Shown here one piece after another: positions 16,569 through 25,310 of a stretch of DNA of 64,000 bases (its first letter is position 1; every line of letters starts with the position of its first letter). A program made the position numbers and the translations under genes. The notes under the pieces were generated by a model. The model did not search any database. It was not told the origin of the DNA and worked only from the letters and a program-made list of their open reading frames with translations. This stretch comes from Stutzerimonas stutzeri (lineage in GTDB: Bacteria; Pseudomonadota; Gammaproteobacteria; Pseudomonadales; Pseudomonadaceae): assembly GCA_002345575.1 (NCBI GenBank), contig DDVX01000016.1:62001-126000 (forward strand). The letters run 5' to 3'.

Positions 16569-17996
16569 TTAGCCTTCGTCGCCGACAACCGGGTCGGTTT
16601 GAGCATCCCAGCCACCACCCAGCGCTTTGAACAGCTCTACTTCACTGACCAGCTGCGCCAGACGATCACTGATGAACTGCTGCCGCACATTGAACAGCTG
16701 ACGCTGGGCATCGAGCAGAGTCAGGTAGCTGTCCACGCCGGTGCGATAGCGTTGGTCAGCCAGACGCAGATAATCCTCGCTGGTTTCCAGCAGATCACGC
16801 TGCGCCTGCACCTGGCGGGCGTAGGTCTGCTGCGCAGCCAGACCATCGGCCACTTCACGGAAAGCCGTCTGGATCGTCGATTCGTACTCCGCCACCTGGA
16901 TGTTGCGGCTGATCTCAGCGTAATCCCGGTTCGCCCGCAGCTGGCCGGCATTGAAGATCGGCACGCTGATGCTTGGCGAGAAGGTCCAGTAGTCGGAGCC
17001 GCTGTCGAATAGGCCGGACAGCTGACTGCTGGCACTGCCCACCGCGCCCGTCAGGCTGATGCGCGGGAAGAACGCCGCCCTCGCCGCGCCGATATTGGCA
17101 TTGGCTGCGCGCAGCTGGTACTCGGCACGAATGATATCGGGGCGCCGATAAAGCAGATCGGAAGGCAAGCCTACCGGCAGTTCCGCCAGCTGATTGCGCT
17201 CCAGCTCACCATCCGGCAGGAGATTGGACGAAACGTTCTGCCCTAGCAGGCGGCTCAGCGCGTTGCGATCCTGGGCGACCAGGCGGGTGTACTGCTCGAT
17301 ACGTACACGAGCGGTATCCACCGAGCTGCGCGCTTGGCTCAGTTCCAGCGCCGAGGCGACACCCACGTCGAAACTGCGCTGAGTCAGCGCCAGGCTTTGC
17401 TCAAAGGTCTTGAGCGTATCGCGACTGACCTCCAGCAGCGCCTGGTCCGCCTGCAGCGTCAGCCAGGCATTGGCGACGCTGGCGATCAGGCTGATGCGTG
17501 CACTTTGCTGAGCCGCCTCGGTGGCGAAGAACTCTTGCAGCGCCTGCTCGCGCAGGCTACCCAGACGGCCAAACAGATCCAGCTCCCAGGCCACGCCGAG
17601 CGTCGCGCTGTACTGGCTGGCGATATTGCCCTGGCCGGTCTGATTGAGATCACCCGGAGTACGGCTGCGAGTACCGCCAGCATCGGCGCTCACCGCCGGC
17701 AGCAGGTCTGCACGCTGAATTCGGTACAGCGCGCGATAGGCCTCGACGCTCAGTGCGGCGACGCGCAGGTCGCGGTTGTTCTCCAGCGCAACATCAATCA
17801 GCTGGCGCAGCTGCGGGTCCCGGAAGAACTGCTGCCAGTCCAGATCTTGCGCCTGGCTCGCACTGCCCTGCGGCGTGTAGGCCTCACTTTCAGGCCAGTT
17901 GGCCGCTACGGGGCTATCCGGGCGCTGGTAGTCAGGGATCAGCGAGCACCCACCAAGCGCTGCTGCCAGCGCCAGGGTCAATAGCGACTTATTCAT
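16569..17996 (-). CDS. oprM: RND efflux outer-membrane channel lipoprotein (OprM/TtgC type)
   Basis: Outer-membrane exit duct of a tripartite drug pump, 475 residues. The signal ends in lipobox LGGC with the lipidated cysteine at residue 17, followed by SLIPDYQRPDSPVAANWP. Two repeated outer-membrane-efflux domains follow, with DLPVGLPSDLLYRRPDI-like (LPVGLPSDLLYRRPDIIRAE) and the second-repeat helices. It overlaps the pump gene by 4 bases (ATGA) and is the last gene of the operon. By position it equals P. aeruginosa oprM and P. putida ttgC. Confidence 0.95.
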   Translation of the reverse strand: MNKSLLTLALAAALGGCSLIPDYQRPDSPVAANWPESEAYTPQGSASQAQDLDWQQFFRDPQLRQLIDVALENNRDLRVAALSVEAYRALYRIQRADLLPAVSADAGGTRSRTPGDLNQTGQGNIASQYSATLGVAWELDLFGRLGSLREQALQEFFATEAAQQSARISLIASVANAWLTLQADQALLEVSRDTLKTFEQSLALTQRSFDVGVASALELSQARSSVDTARVRIEQYTRLVAQDRNALSRLLGQNVSSNLLPDGELERNQLAELPVGLPSDLLYRRPDIIRAEYQLRAANANIGAARAAFFPRISLTGAVGSASSQLSGLFDSGSDYWTFSPSISVPIFNAGQLRANRDYAEISRNIQVAEYESTIQTAFREVADGLAAQQTYARQVQAQRDLLETSEDYLRLADQRYRTGVDSYLTLLDAQRQLFNVRQQFISDRLAQLVSEVELFKALGGGWDAQTDPVVGDEG

Positions 17997-20900
17997 TGCG
18001 CATCTCCTTTCTGCTCGTCAGGAGCGGCCTTTTTGCGTTCCAGCGAAGACACCATCAGGTAGAACAGCGGTACCCAGAAGATCACCAGCACGGTCGCGGT
18101 AATCATTCCGCCGATCACACCGGTACCGATGGCATGCGAGCTGCCGGCACCGGCGCCACTGGCCAATGCCAGGGGCACCACGCCCAGGGTAAAGGCCAGC
18201 GAAGTCATGATGATCGGACGCAGACGCAGACGGCAGGCATGCACGGCGGCATCGAAGCGGCTCATGCCTTCTTCGTGCAGGTCCTTGGCGAATTCGACAA
18301 TCAGGATGGCGTTCTTCGCGGTCAGGCCGATGGTGGTCAGCAAACCGACCTGGAAGAACACGTCATTGGACAGGCCGCGCCCCATGGTCGCCAGCAATGC
18401 GCCGATAACGCCGAGCGGCACCACCAGCATCACAGCAAAGGGGATCGACCAGCTTTCGTACAGCGCCGCCAGACAGAGGAACACTACCAGCAGCGACAGC
18501 GCATAGAGCGCCGGCGCCTGATCACCGGAAAGGCGCTCCTCGAAGGACAGCCCCGTCCAGGAAATCCCCACGCCCTCCGGCAATTGCTGGGCAAGCTCTT
18601 CCACTACCGCCATGGCATCGCCAGAACTGTAACCCGGCGCAGCCTGGCCCATGATTTCCATCGCCGACACGCCGTTGTAGCGCGACAGTTTGGGCGGACC
18701 GTAGATCCACTCGCCGCTGGCGAAGGCACTGAACGGCACCATTTCGCCCTGATCGTTGCGCACGAACCACTTCTTGAGGTCTTCCGGGTTCATCCGCGAA
18801 CTGGCCTCGCCCTGCATGTACACGCGCTTGACGCGGCCACGGTCGATGAAGTCGTTGATGTAGCTCGAACCCCAGCCAATCGACAGTGCATTGTTGATCG
18901 CAGCGTGCGAGAGGCCGAGCACCCGCGCCTTCTCGTCATCGATCAGCAACCGGTACTGCGGCTCGTCATTCAGACCGTTGGGGCGTACACCGGCGAGCAT
19001 TGGATGTTGCCCAGCAAGGCCGAGGAACTGGTTGCGCGCTGCCATCAGCGCATCATGGCCAACACCGGCACGGTCCTGCAGGTAGAAGTTGAAGCCGGTG
19101 GCGTTACCCAACTCCATGACCGCAGGCGGCGCGAAGGCGAATACCATGGCATCCCGGAAGGTGTTGAAGCGCTCCTGCGCGCGAAGGGCCAGCGAAGCGA
19201 CATCCTGGCCTTCTGCTGTGCGCTCGTCCCAAGGCTTGAGGCCGATAAAGGCCATCGCCGAGTTCTGCCCACGCCCGGCGAAGTTGAAGCCGGTAATGGT
19301 GAACACCGAGTTGACGACGTCGCCCTCTTCCTTCAACAGATACTCACGCACGCCATCGATGGTCTTCTGCGTACGCTCTGCAGTAGAACCGGCTGGTGTC
19401 TGGACCTGGGCAAACAGCACGCCCTGATCTTCTTCGGGCAGGAACGAGGTGGGAAGGCGGGTAAACAGCAACACCATGATTCCGACGAGGACCACGTACA
19501 GCAGGAGAAAGGGCACCTTGCGCCGAAGCACACGACGTACGCCATTCTCATAGCGCCCGACGCCACGCTCGAAGCTGCGGTTGAACCAGCCAAAAAAGCC
19601 GCGCTTGGCATGATGCTGCCCCTTGGGGATGGGCTTGAGCATGGTTGCGCACAGCGCCGGGGTGAAGATCAGCGCGACGATTACCGACAGCGTCATCGCC
19701 GAGGCAATAGTGATTGCGAACTGCCGATAGATGACTCCCGTGGAGCCACCGAAAAACGCCATCGGCACGAACACCGCAGACAACACCAGGCCGATGCCGA
19801 CCAGCGCGCCCTGGATCTGCCCCATGGACTTGCGTGTTGCCTCCACCGGCGACAGCCCTTCCTCGGCCATCACCCGCTCGACGTTTTCCACCACCACGAT
19901 GGCATCGTCCACCAGCAGGCCGATAGCCAGCACCATTGCGAACATCGTCAGCGTATTGATGCTGAAGCCGAACATCGAGAGCACGCCGAACGTACCCAGC
20001 AGTACCACCGGCACCGCCAGCGTCGGAATCAGCGTGGCGCGGAAGTTCTGCAGGAACAGGTACATCACCAGGAACACCAGGGCGATGGCTTCGAACAGCG
20101 TGTAGACCACACCGGTGATCGAGGCAGACACCACGGGCGAGGTGTCATACGGGTAGACGACTGCCATGCCCGGCGGGAAGAACGGCTCCAGCTCGGCGAT
20201 GGTGGCACGCACAGCCTTGGCGGTATTTAGCGCGTTCGCACCAGTCGCAAGCTTGATACCGATGGCCGATGCCGGCATGCCGTTATATAGGGCACTGATG
20301 GCCGAGTTCTGCTCAGCCAGCGCGACCCTGGCGACGTCGCCCAGCCGGACCTGCGAGCCATCGTTACTGACCTTGAGCAGGATGTTGCGGAATTCCTCAG
20401 GCGTCTGCAGGCGCGTCTTGCCGATGATGGTCGCACTCAGCTGCTGGCCCGGCACGGCAGGGAGACCACCGAATTGGCCGGCCGAAATCTGCACGTTCTG
20501 CGCACGAATGGCGTCTGCCACATCCACAGGGGTCAAGGCGAAATTGTTCAGCTTGGCCGGGTCGAGCCAGATGCGCATTGCATATTGCGAGCCGAACACC
20601 TGAAAGTCGCCCACACCGGCGGTACGGGAAATGGGGTCCTGAATATTGGAAACGATGTAGTCCGACAAGTCGCCTCTGGTCATGCTGCCGTCCTTGGAAA
20701 TCACTCCGAGGACCATGAGGAAGTTGCGCACGGACTTGGTGACCCGGATGCCCTGCTGCTGCACTTCCTGCGGCAGTAGCGGCGTGGCCAGCTGCAGCTT
20801 GTTCTGCACCTGGACCTGGGCAATGTCCGGGTTGACACCTTGGTTGAAAGTAACGGTGATCGACATGCTGCCGTCGGAGTTACTCTCAGACGACATGTAG

Positions 20901-21127
20901 CGGAAGCCGTCGATGCCGTTCATCTGCTGCTCGATGACCTGCACCACGGTGTCCTGCACCGTCTGCGCTGATGCGCCGGGGTAGCTGACCTGGATGCCGA
21001 CTGCGGGCGGGGCGATGCTGGGGTACTGATTGACGGGCAGGCCGAGAATGGACAGGCCGCCAGCGAGCATGATCACCAGGGCGATGACCCAGGCAAAAAT
21101 GGGCCGGTCGATAAAGAATCTGGACAT
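17993..21127 (-). CDS. mexB: RND multidrug efflux pump, inner-membrane transporter (MexB/TtgB type)
   Basis: Proton-driven HAE1-family pump of 1044 residues, the standard length, with twelve membrane helices and two large periplasmic loops. The N-terminus MSRFFIDRPIFAWVIALVIM is diagnostic. The proton-relay aspartate pair is present in GLLVDDAIVVVENVERVM, and the C-terminal half has GLTAKNAILIVEFAKDL. It works with the adaptor and outer-membrane lipoprotein encoded on either side. It starts 24 bp after the adaptor stop. Substrates of its homologues include many antibiotics, dyes and solvents; this one was not tested. Confidence 0.97.
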   Translation of the reverse strand: MSRFFIDRPIFAWVIALVIMLAGGLSILGLPVNQYPSIAPPAVGIQVSYPGASAQTVQDTVVQVIEQQMNGIDGFRYMSSESNSDGSMSITVTFNQGVNPDIAQVQVQNKLQLATPLLPQEVQQQGIRVTKSVRNFLMVLGVISKDGSMTRGDLSDYIVSNIQDPISRTAGVGDFQVFGSQYAMRIWLDPAKLNNFALTPVDVADAIRAQNVQISAGQFGGLPAVPGQQLSATIIGKTRLQTPEEFRNILLKVSNDGSQVRLGDVARVALAEQNSAISALYNGMPASAIGIKLATGANALNTAKAVRATIAELEPFFPPGMAVVYPYDTSPVVSASITGVVYTLFEAIALVFLVMYLFLQNFRATLIPTLAVPVVLLGTFGVLSMFGFSINTLTMFAMVLAIGLLVDDAIVVVENVERVMAEEGLSPVEATRKSMGQIQGALVGIGLVLSAVFVPMAFFGGSTGVIYRQFAITIASAMTLSVIVALIFTPALCATMLKPIPKGQHHAKRGFFGWFNRSFERGVGRYENGVRRVLRRKVPFLLLYVVLVGIMVLLFTRLPTSFLPEEDQGVLFAQVQTPAGSTAERTQKTIDGVREYLLKEEGDVVNSVFTITGFNFAGRGQNSAMAFIGLKPWDERTAEGQDVASLALRAQERFNTFRDAMVFAFAPPAVMELGNATGFNFYLQDRAGVGHDALMAARNQFLGLAGQHPMLAGVRPNGLNDEPQYRLLIDDEKARVLGLSHAAINNALSIGWGSSYINDFIDRGRVKRVYMQGEASSRMNPEDLKKWFVRNDQGEMVPFSAFASGEWIYGPPKLSRYNGVSAMEIMGQAAPGYSSGDAMAVVEELAQQLPEGVGISWTGLSFEERLSGDQAPALYALSLLVVFLCLAALYESWSIPFAVMLVVPLGVIGALLATMGRGLSNDVFFQVGLLTTIGLTAKNAILIVEFAKDLHEEGMSRFDAAVHACRLRLRPIIMTSLAFTLGVVPLALASGAGAGSSHAIGTGVIGGMITATVLVIFWVPLFYLMVSSLERKKAAPDEQKGDAQ

Positions 21128-21151
21128 GGGGTGGTTATCCTTGGCTCAGCC

Positions 21152-22273
21152 TTACTGGGCTTGTGGCTGGGCGGCGGCTACATTGCTGGCCGGAACGGGG
21201 TTGACCTCGGCGCCTGGCGCGATGAACTGCAGGCCTTCGGTGATCAGGCGATCACCATCGACCAGGCCTTCGGTCACTAGCCAGCGGTTGCCAACGGTAC
21301 GAGCTGTCTTGACCTGGCGCAGCTCGACCTTGTTCTCATCGTTGACCACCAGTGCGGTCGCCTGGCCGGTCGGGGTCCGTGTAATGCCCTGCTGTGGCGC
21401 CAGGATGGCTTCGTTCTTCACTCCGGCGAGCAGTCGCGCATGCACGAACATACCGGGCATCAGCATCTTGTCAGGGTTAGGGAACACCGCACGCAGCACC
21501 ACCGAGCCGGTCCCCGCATCCACTGAAACTTCGGAGAATTCGAGCTTGCCCTCGTGGGGGTAGGCACTGCCATCCTCCAGAGTCAGGGTCGCCTTCGCCG
21601 CATTCTCACCGGCTTTTTGCAGGCGGCCTTCGGCGAGGTCGCGACGCAGGCCGAGCAGGTCACGGGCTGGCTGGGTGACATCGACGTAAATCGGATCCAG
21701 CTGCTGGATGATGGCCATTTCCTGCGCCTGGCCGCTGCTTACCAGCGCACCCTCAGTCACCGCCGAACGGCCGATCCGCCCGGAAATGGGCGCCAGTACT
21801 TTGGTGTAACGCACATTGATCCGCGCACGCTCCAGTTCCGCTTCGGCCTGCAGATTGGCCGCACGCGCCTCGTCATAAGCCTGCTTACTCACCGCCTGCT
21901 CCTTGACCAGCAGGGCATAACGATCGGAAAGGGATTTGGTCGAGGCCAGGCTGGCCTGAGCGCTCTTGTAGACCGCCTGGTAAACCGAATCGTCGATCTG
22001 GTACAGCTGCTGCCCGGCCTTGACGTCGCTGCCTTCAGTGAACAGGCGCTTCTGGATGATGCCATCGACCTGCGGACGCACTTCGGCGATGCGGAAGGGC
22101 TGGGCACGGCCCGGCAACTCAGTAGTCAGCGCGAAAGGCTCGGCCTTCAGCGTCACAAAGCCAACCTGAGGGACTTGCTGGGCGGCGGGTGCTGCAGCCT
22201 CTTCCTGGCAACCAGCGAGCAGGGACGCGGCGAAGAGAGTGATCAGGGCAGCACTGGCTGGCTTGATTGACAT
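21152..22273 (-). CDS. mexA: RND efflux periplasmic adaptor lipoprotein (MexA/TtgA type)
   Basis: Membrane-fusion protein of 373 residues from the ATG at 22273. The lipoprotein signal has lipobox LAGC with cysteine 22. It continues through the barrel-sandwich lipoyl halves (LPGRAQPFRIAEVRPQVDGI and VRYTKVLAPISGRIGRS) around a coiled-coil hairpin, then a beta-barrel ending in NPVPASNVAAAQ. A GAGGT SD 7 bases upstream fixes the start and excludes a 55-codon upstream extension through the operator region. It is the first gene of the three-gene pump operon; a TtgR/AcrR-like operator is centred about 90 bp before the start. Confidence 0.95.
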   Translation of the reverse strand: MSIKPASAALITLFAASLLAGCQEEAAAPAAQQVPQVGFVTLKAEPFALTTELPGRAQPFRIAEVRPQVDGIIQKRLFTEGSDVKAGQQLYQIDDSVYQAVYKSAQASLASTKSLSDRYALLVKEQAVSKQAYDEARAANLQAEAELERARINVRYTKVLAPISGRIGRSAVTEGALVSSGQAQEMAIIQQLDPIYVDVTQPARDLLGLRRDLAEGRLQKAGENAAKATLTLEDGSAYPHEGKLEFSEVSVDAGTGSVVLRAVFPNPDKMLMPGMFVHARLLAGVKNEAILAPQQGITRTPTGQATALVVNDENKVELRQVKTARTVGNRWLVTEGLVDGDRLITEGLQFIAPGAEVNPVPASNVAAAQPQAQ

Positions 22274-22348
22274 GAAGGAGACCTCGTTGAACGAACAGTA
22301 CCGCTGCAAGGACAGCAGCGGCAGACGCGAATGGCAAAGTAGTGGAAA

Positions 22349-22376
22349 TATACTTACATTCATGTGTGTCTGTAAA
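22349..22376. promoter_or_regulatory. TtgR/AcrR-like operator upstream of the efflux operon
   Basis: TTACA (22354-22358), 12 bases, TGTAA (22371-22375). Read on the minus strand this includes CATGAATGTAAGTATA, which closely resembles the TtgR operator of P. putida ttgABC as I remember it, and shares GAATGTA with the E. coli AcrR site. It is placed 76-103 bp before the mexA start codon. No TetR or MarR gene is adjacent. Confidence 0.65.
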
Positions 22377-22436
22377 CAGATTATCTTGCTGTCGATATAC
22401 TCAGGACAGATGCTCTGCCGGTCTGTTTCATAACGC

Positions 22437-22463
22437 AAAACGCCGGCTTACGCCGGCGTTTGT
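22437..22463 (-). terminator. Intrinsic terminator of yceI
   Basis: AAACGCCGGC (22438-22447), TTAC loop, GCCGGCGTTT (22452-22461). Read on the minus strand it follows the yceI stop by about 13 bases and ends in a T run. It insulates yceI from the efflux promoter. Confidence 0.85.
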
Positions 22464-22475
22464 AACCACTTTCGC

Positions 22476-23051
22476 TTACTTGCGAACCCCTTCGACCGAG
22501 ATGATCAAGTCGACAGTCTGCGAAGCCGGACCAAGATCCATCTTGATGCCAAAATCCTTCAGCGTCAGCGTGGTGGTGCCTTCAAAGCCGGCACGGTAGC
22601 CACCCCAAGGATCCTGGCCTTCGCCGATGAATTTCGCCGCGATCACAACCGGTTTTGTCACGCCATTGAGAGTTAGATCACCAGTAATGTCAGCAGTGCC
22701 CTCGCCAGTGGATTTGACCGACGTGGACTTGAAAGTTGCCGTAGGGTGCTTGGCGACGTTGAGAAAATCATCGCTACGCAAATGCTTGTCGCGCTCGGCA
22801 TGGTTGGAATCCAGGCTGGCAGTTTTCAGCGTTACCTCGACCTGGCTGGACTCCGGCTGTGCTGCGTCGAAGCTGAAGCTACCGTCGAAGTCTTTGAAGG
22901 TGCCGTACAGCCAGCTATAACCCAGGTGGCTGATCTTGAAATTGACGAAGGCGTGCTGCCCTTCCTTGTCGATAGCGTAGTCGGCGGCGGCAGCCTGTCC
23001 GGCGAAGATCAGCGAACCCAGAGCAAGTGCGGCGAAGGTTTTCTTGAGCAT
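22476..23051 (-). CDS. yceI: YceI-family periplasmic lipocalin-like protein
   Basis: 191 residues. The signal peptide covers residues 1-22 (cleavage after GQAAA), followed by the YceI domain: YAIDKEGQHAFVNFKISHLG, GTFKDFDGSFSFD, LDSNHAERDKHLRSDDFLNV and HPTATFKSTSV. The family forms an eight-stranded barrel that binds isoprenoid-like lipids in periplasm. It lies 18 bp behind the cytochrome b561 gene on the same strand, the common yceI partner, so they form an operon. The P. aeruginosa protein at the same position (PasP, from memory) is a secreted protease-like factor; that activity should not be assumed here. Confidence 0.94.
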   Translation of the reverse strand: MLKKTFAALALGSLIFAGQAAAADYAIDKEGQHAFVNFKISHLGYSWLYGTFKDFDGSFSFDAAQPESSQVEVTLKTASLDSNHAERDKHLRSDDFLNVAKHPTATFKSTSVKSTGEGTADITGDLTLNGVTKPVVIAAKFIGEGQDPWGGYRAGFEGTTTLTLKDFGIKMDLGPASQTVDLIISVEGVRK

Positions 23052-23069
23052 GGTGAACTCTCCGTTCTT

Positions 23070-23630
23070 TTAAAGTTGATCATCAGCGCGGCCGAACATC
23101 CTTTTCAGGGTCGGATCGCGGTCGATGAAGTGGTGCTTGAGGGCTGCCAGGGCATGCAGGGCGGAAAAGATCAGCACCCCCCAGGCAAGGTATTCGTGGA
23201 CCAGGCCGGCAATGTCCGCCTGGTTAGGAATCGAGGTAATCAGAGCGGGCACTTCGAACCAGTCAAAGACACCGATGCCCCGGCCTTCAGCGGTAGAAAT
23301 CAGGTAGCCGGAAATCATTACCAGGAACAATCCCACATAAAGCAGGCCATGACCGGCCTTGGTCGCCAGACGCGTCTTGCTTCCGTGACTGGGCAGAGGT
23401 GCAGGGCCTGCACTGGCGAAACGCCAGAAGACCCGCACCAGCATCAGGCCGAACAGCACAATGCCAACGCTTTTGTGGATGTCGGGGGCGGTGCGATACC
23501 AGCTGCTGTAATAATTCAGCCCAACCATCCAGTAACCCAGCGCGAACAGCCCGACCACGGCAAGCGCAACCAGCCAGTGCATCAGAATGCTGACCAGACC
23601 ATAGTTGCTGGTGGAGTTTCGCCACTGCAT
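23070..23630 (-). CDS. Cytochrome b561-family membrane protein
   Basis: 186 residues with four hydrophobic helices and heme-ligand histidines in the family positions: SILMHWLVALAVVGLFALGY, IHKSVGIVLFGLMLVRVFWR, GHGLLYVGLFLVMISGYLI and LVHEYLAWGVLIFSALHALA. Bacterial b561 proteins carry electrons in the inner membrane, including from superoxide to quinone in the E. coli CybB case. It is the upstream partner of yceI. The 166-bp gap to bioA should hold divergent promoters; a candidate -10 for bioA is TAGGCT near 23757. Confidence 0.92.
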   Translation of the reverse strand: MQWRNSTSNYGLVSILMHWLVALAVVGLFALGYWMVGLNYYSSWYRTAPDIHKSVGIVLFGLMLVRVFWRFASAGPAPLPSHGSKTRLATKAGHGLLYVGLFLVMISGYLISTAEGRGIGVFDWFEVPALITSIPNQADIAGLVHEYLAWGVLIFSALHALAALKHHFIDRDPTLKRMFGRADDQL

Positions 23631-23796
23631 GGTTGAAGACCTGCGTAATTGAGAATAGGACTAGCCTAACGACTTAATGATCGCAACAAGGTGGATTTTT
23701 TCGCTTCAACACATCGGAATGATCGATAGGTCTGCCGGGGTTTCAGCGCCTTTCTGCTAGGCTGCGCCCTCGCTGAGCATAGTAGAAGGAGCCCCC

Positions 23797-25203
23797 ATGA
23801 GTCTGAATGACAGCTGGATGCAGCGCGACCTCGCCGTACTCTGGCACCCCTGCACCCAGATGAAGGATCACGAACAGTTGCCACTGATTCCCATCCGCCG
23901 TGGCGAAGGCGTATGGCTCGAAGATTTCGATGGCAAGCGCTATATCGATGCAGTCAGCTCCTGGTGGGTCAACGTGTTCGGCCACGCCAATCCGCGCATC
24001 AACCAGCGCATCAAGGATCAACTCGACCAACTTGAGCATGTGATGCTGGCCGGCTTCAGCCACCAGCCGGTCATCGAACTCTCCGAGCGGCTGGTAGCAC
24101 TCACACCGCCGGGCCTGGAGCGGGTGTTCTATACCGACAACGGCTCAACCGGCATCGAAGTTGCGCTAAAGATGAGCTTCCACTATTGGCGCAATTGCGA
24201 GCGGCCAACCAAGCAGCGTTTCGTCACCCTGACCAACAGCTACCACGGCGAAACCGTGGCAGCGATGTCAGTGGGCGATGTCGCTCTGTTCACCGACACT
24301 TACAAGCCGCTGCTGCTGGATACCTTCAAGGTACCGAGCCCGGACTGCTACTTGCGTCCCGAGGGCGTGAGCTGGGAAGAACACTCACGCACCATGTTCG
24401 CCCACATGGAACAGACCCTGGCGGAGCATCACGATGAGATCGCCGCGGTAATCGTCGAACCCCTGATCCAGGGTGCGGGCGGCATGCGCATGTACCACCC
24501 GATCTACCTCAAGCTATTGCGCGAGGCCTGTGATCGCTATGAGGTACACCTGATCCTTGACGAAATCGCCGTCGGCTTCGGTCGCACTGGAACGATGTTC
24601 GCCTGCGAACAGGCAGGCATCACGCCGGACTTCCTCTGCCTGTCCAAGGCTCTCACCGGCGGCTACCTGCCGATGGCGGCAGTGCTGACCACCGATAAGC
24701 TTTATCAGGCGTTCTACGACGACTACTCGACGCTGCGGGCCTTTCTACATTCGCACACCTACACCGGCAACCCTCTGGCCTGCGCCGCGGCCCTGGCGAC
24801 ACTGGACATTTTCGAGCAGGACAATGTGATCGAGGCGAACAAGACACTCGCCGCACGCATGGCCAGCGCTACCGCGCACCTGGCCGATCACCCGCACGTG
24901 GCCGAAGTCAGGCAGACCGGTATGGCCGTCGCCATCGAAATGGTCGCCGACAAAGCCAGCAAGACGCCCTATCCATGGCAGGAGCGTCGCGGTCTAAAGG
25001 TCTACCAGCACGCCTTGGAACGCGGCGCCCTGCTACGTCCGCTGGGTAGCGTGGTTTACTTTCTACCGCCCTACACCATCACCGAAGAGCAGATCGACTT
25101 CCTCGCCGAAGTCGCCGCTGAAGGCATAGACATCGCCACCCGCGCAGCAGCCAGCGTAACCGTGGCACCCGGGGCACGAGCGAACTTCCACGATCCGGGC
25201 TAG
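23797..25203 (+). CDS. bioA: Adenosylmethionine--8-amino-7-oxononanoate aminotransferase
   Basis: PLP enzyme of biotin synthesis that makes 7,8-diaminopelargonate and uses SAM as the amino donor, a rare non-methylating use. The 468-residue product shows the BioA signature WHPCTQMKDHE near the N-terminus, SSWWVNVFGHANPRI, the phosphate-binding DNGSTGIEVALKM, NSYHGETVAAMSVGD, LILDEIAVGFGRTG and the PLP lysine in LCLSKALTGGYLP. An AAGGAG SD precedes the ATG. The rest of the biotin pathway is not in the window. The C-terminal 25 residues after TITEEQIDFLAEVAAEGID are an extra Ala-rich tail. Confidence 0.96.
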   Translation: MSLNDSWMQRDLAVLWHPCTQMKDHEQLPLIPIRRGEGVWLEDFDGKRYIDAVSSWWVNVFGHANPRINQRIKDQLDQLEHVMLAGFSHQPVIELSERLVALTPPGLERVFYTDNGSTGIEVALKMSFHYWRNCERPTKQRFVTLTNSYHGETVAAMSVGDVALFTDTYKPLLLDTFKVPSPDCYLRPEGVSWEEHSRTMFAHMEQTLAEHHDEIAAVIVEPLIQGAGGMRMYHPIYLKLLREACDRYEVHLILDEIAVGFGRTGTMFACEQAGITPDFLCLSKALTGGYLPMAAVLTTDKLYQAFYDDYSTLRAFLHSHTYTGNPLACAAALATLDIFEQDNVIEANKTLAARMASATAHLADHPHVAEVRQTGMAVAIEMVADKASKTPYPWQERRGLKVYQHALERGALLRPLGSVVYFLPPYTITEEQIDFLAEVAAEGIDIATRAAASVTVAPGARANFHDPG

Positions 25204-25231
25204 CTTCAACAGCCGAGAACAGCGCGGTAAA

Positions 25232-25292
25232 GCTGAAGGCTGGACGAAAAGCACCGAGGATTGCACCATGCCGTCCTCGTCCAGCCTCCAGC
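25232..25292. repeat. Hairpin repeat between bioA and rsmE
   Basis: A 16-base arm at 25232-25247 (GCTGAAGGCTGGACGA) matches the reverse complement of 25277-25292 at 15 of 16 positions. The 29-base loop holds a nested CGAGGA/TCCTCG stem whose right arm overlaps the outer one. No T run follows, so this looks more like a REP-type element than a classical terminator. Confidence 0.55.
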
Positions 25293-25310
25293 ATCTTTCC
25301 GGTTAGCCCT

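Noticed and set aside
17753..20230. 825-codon open frame on the plus strand opposite the RND pump gene
   Set aside because: It is antisense to mexB, His/Gln/Arg-rich, matches no family, and reflects GC-biased codon use of the real gene. No SD and no conserved motif.
22274..22475. A divergent mexR/ttgR gene in the region before mexA
   Set aside because: The longest plus-strand frames here (at most about 85 codons) have no HTH and run into the yceI region; they are not regulators.
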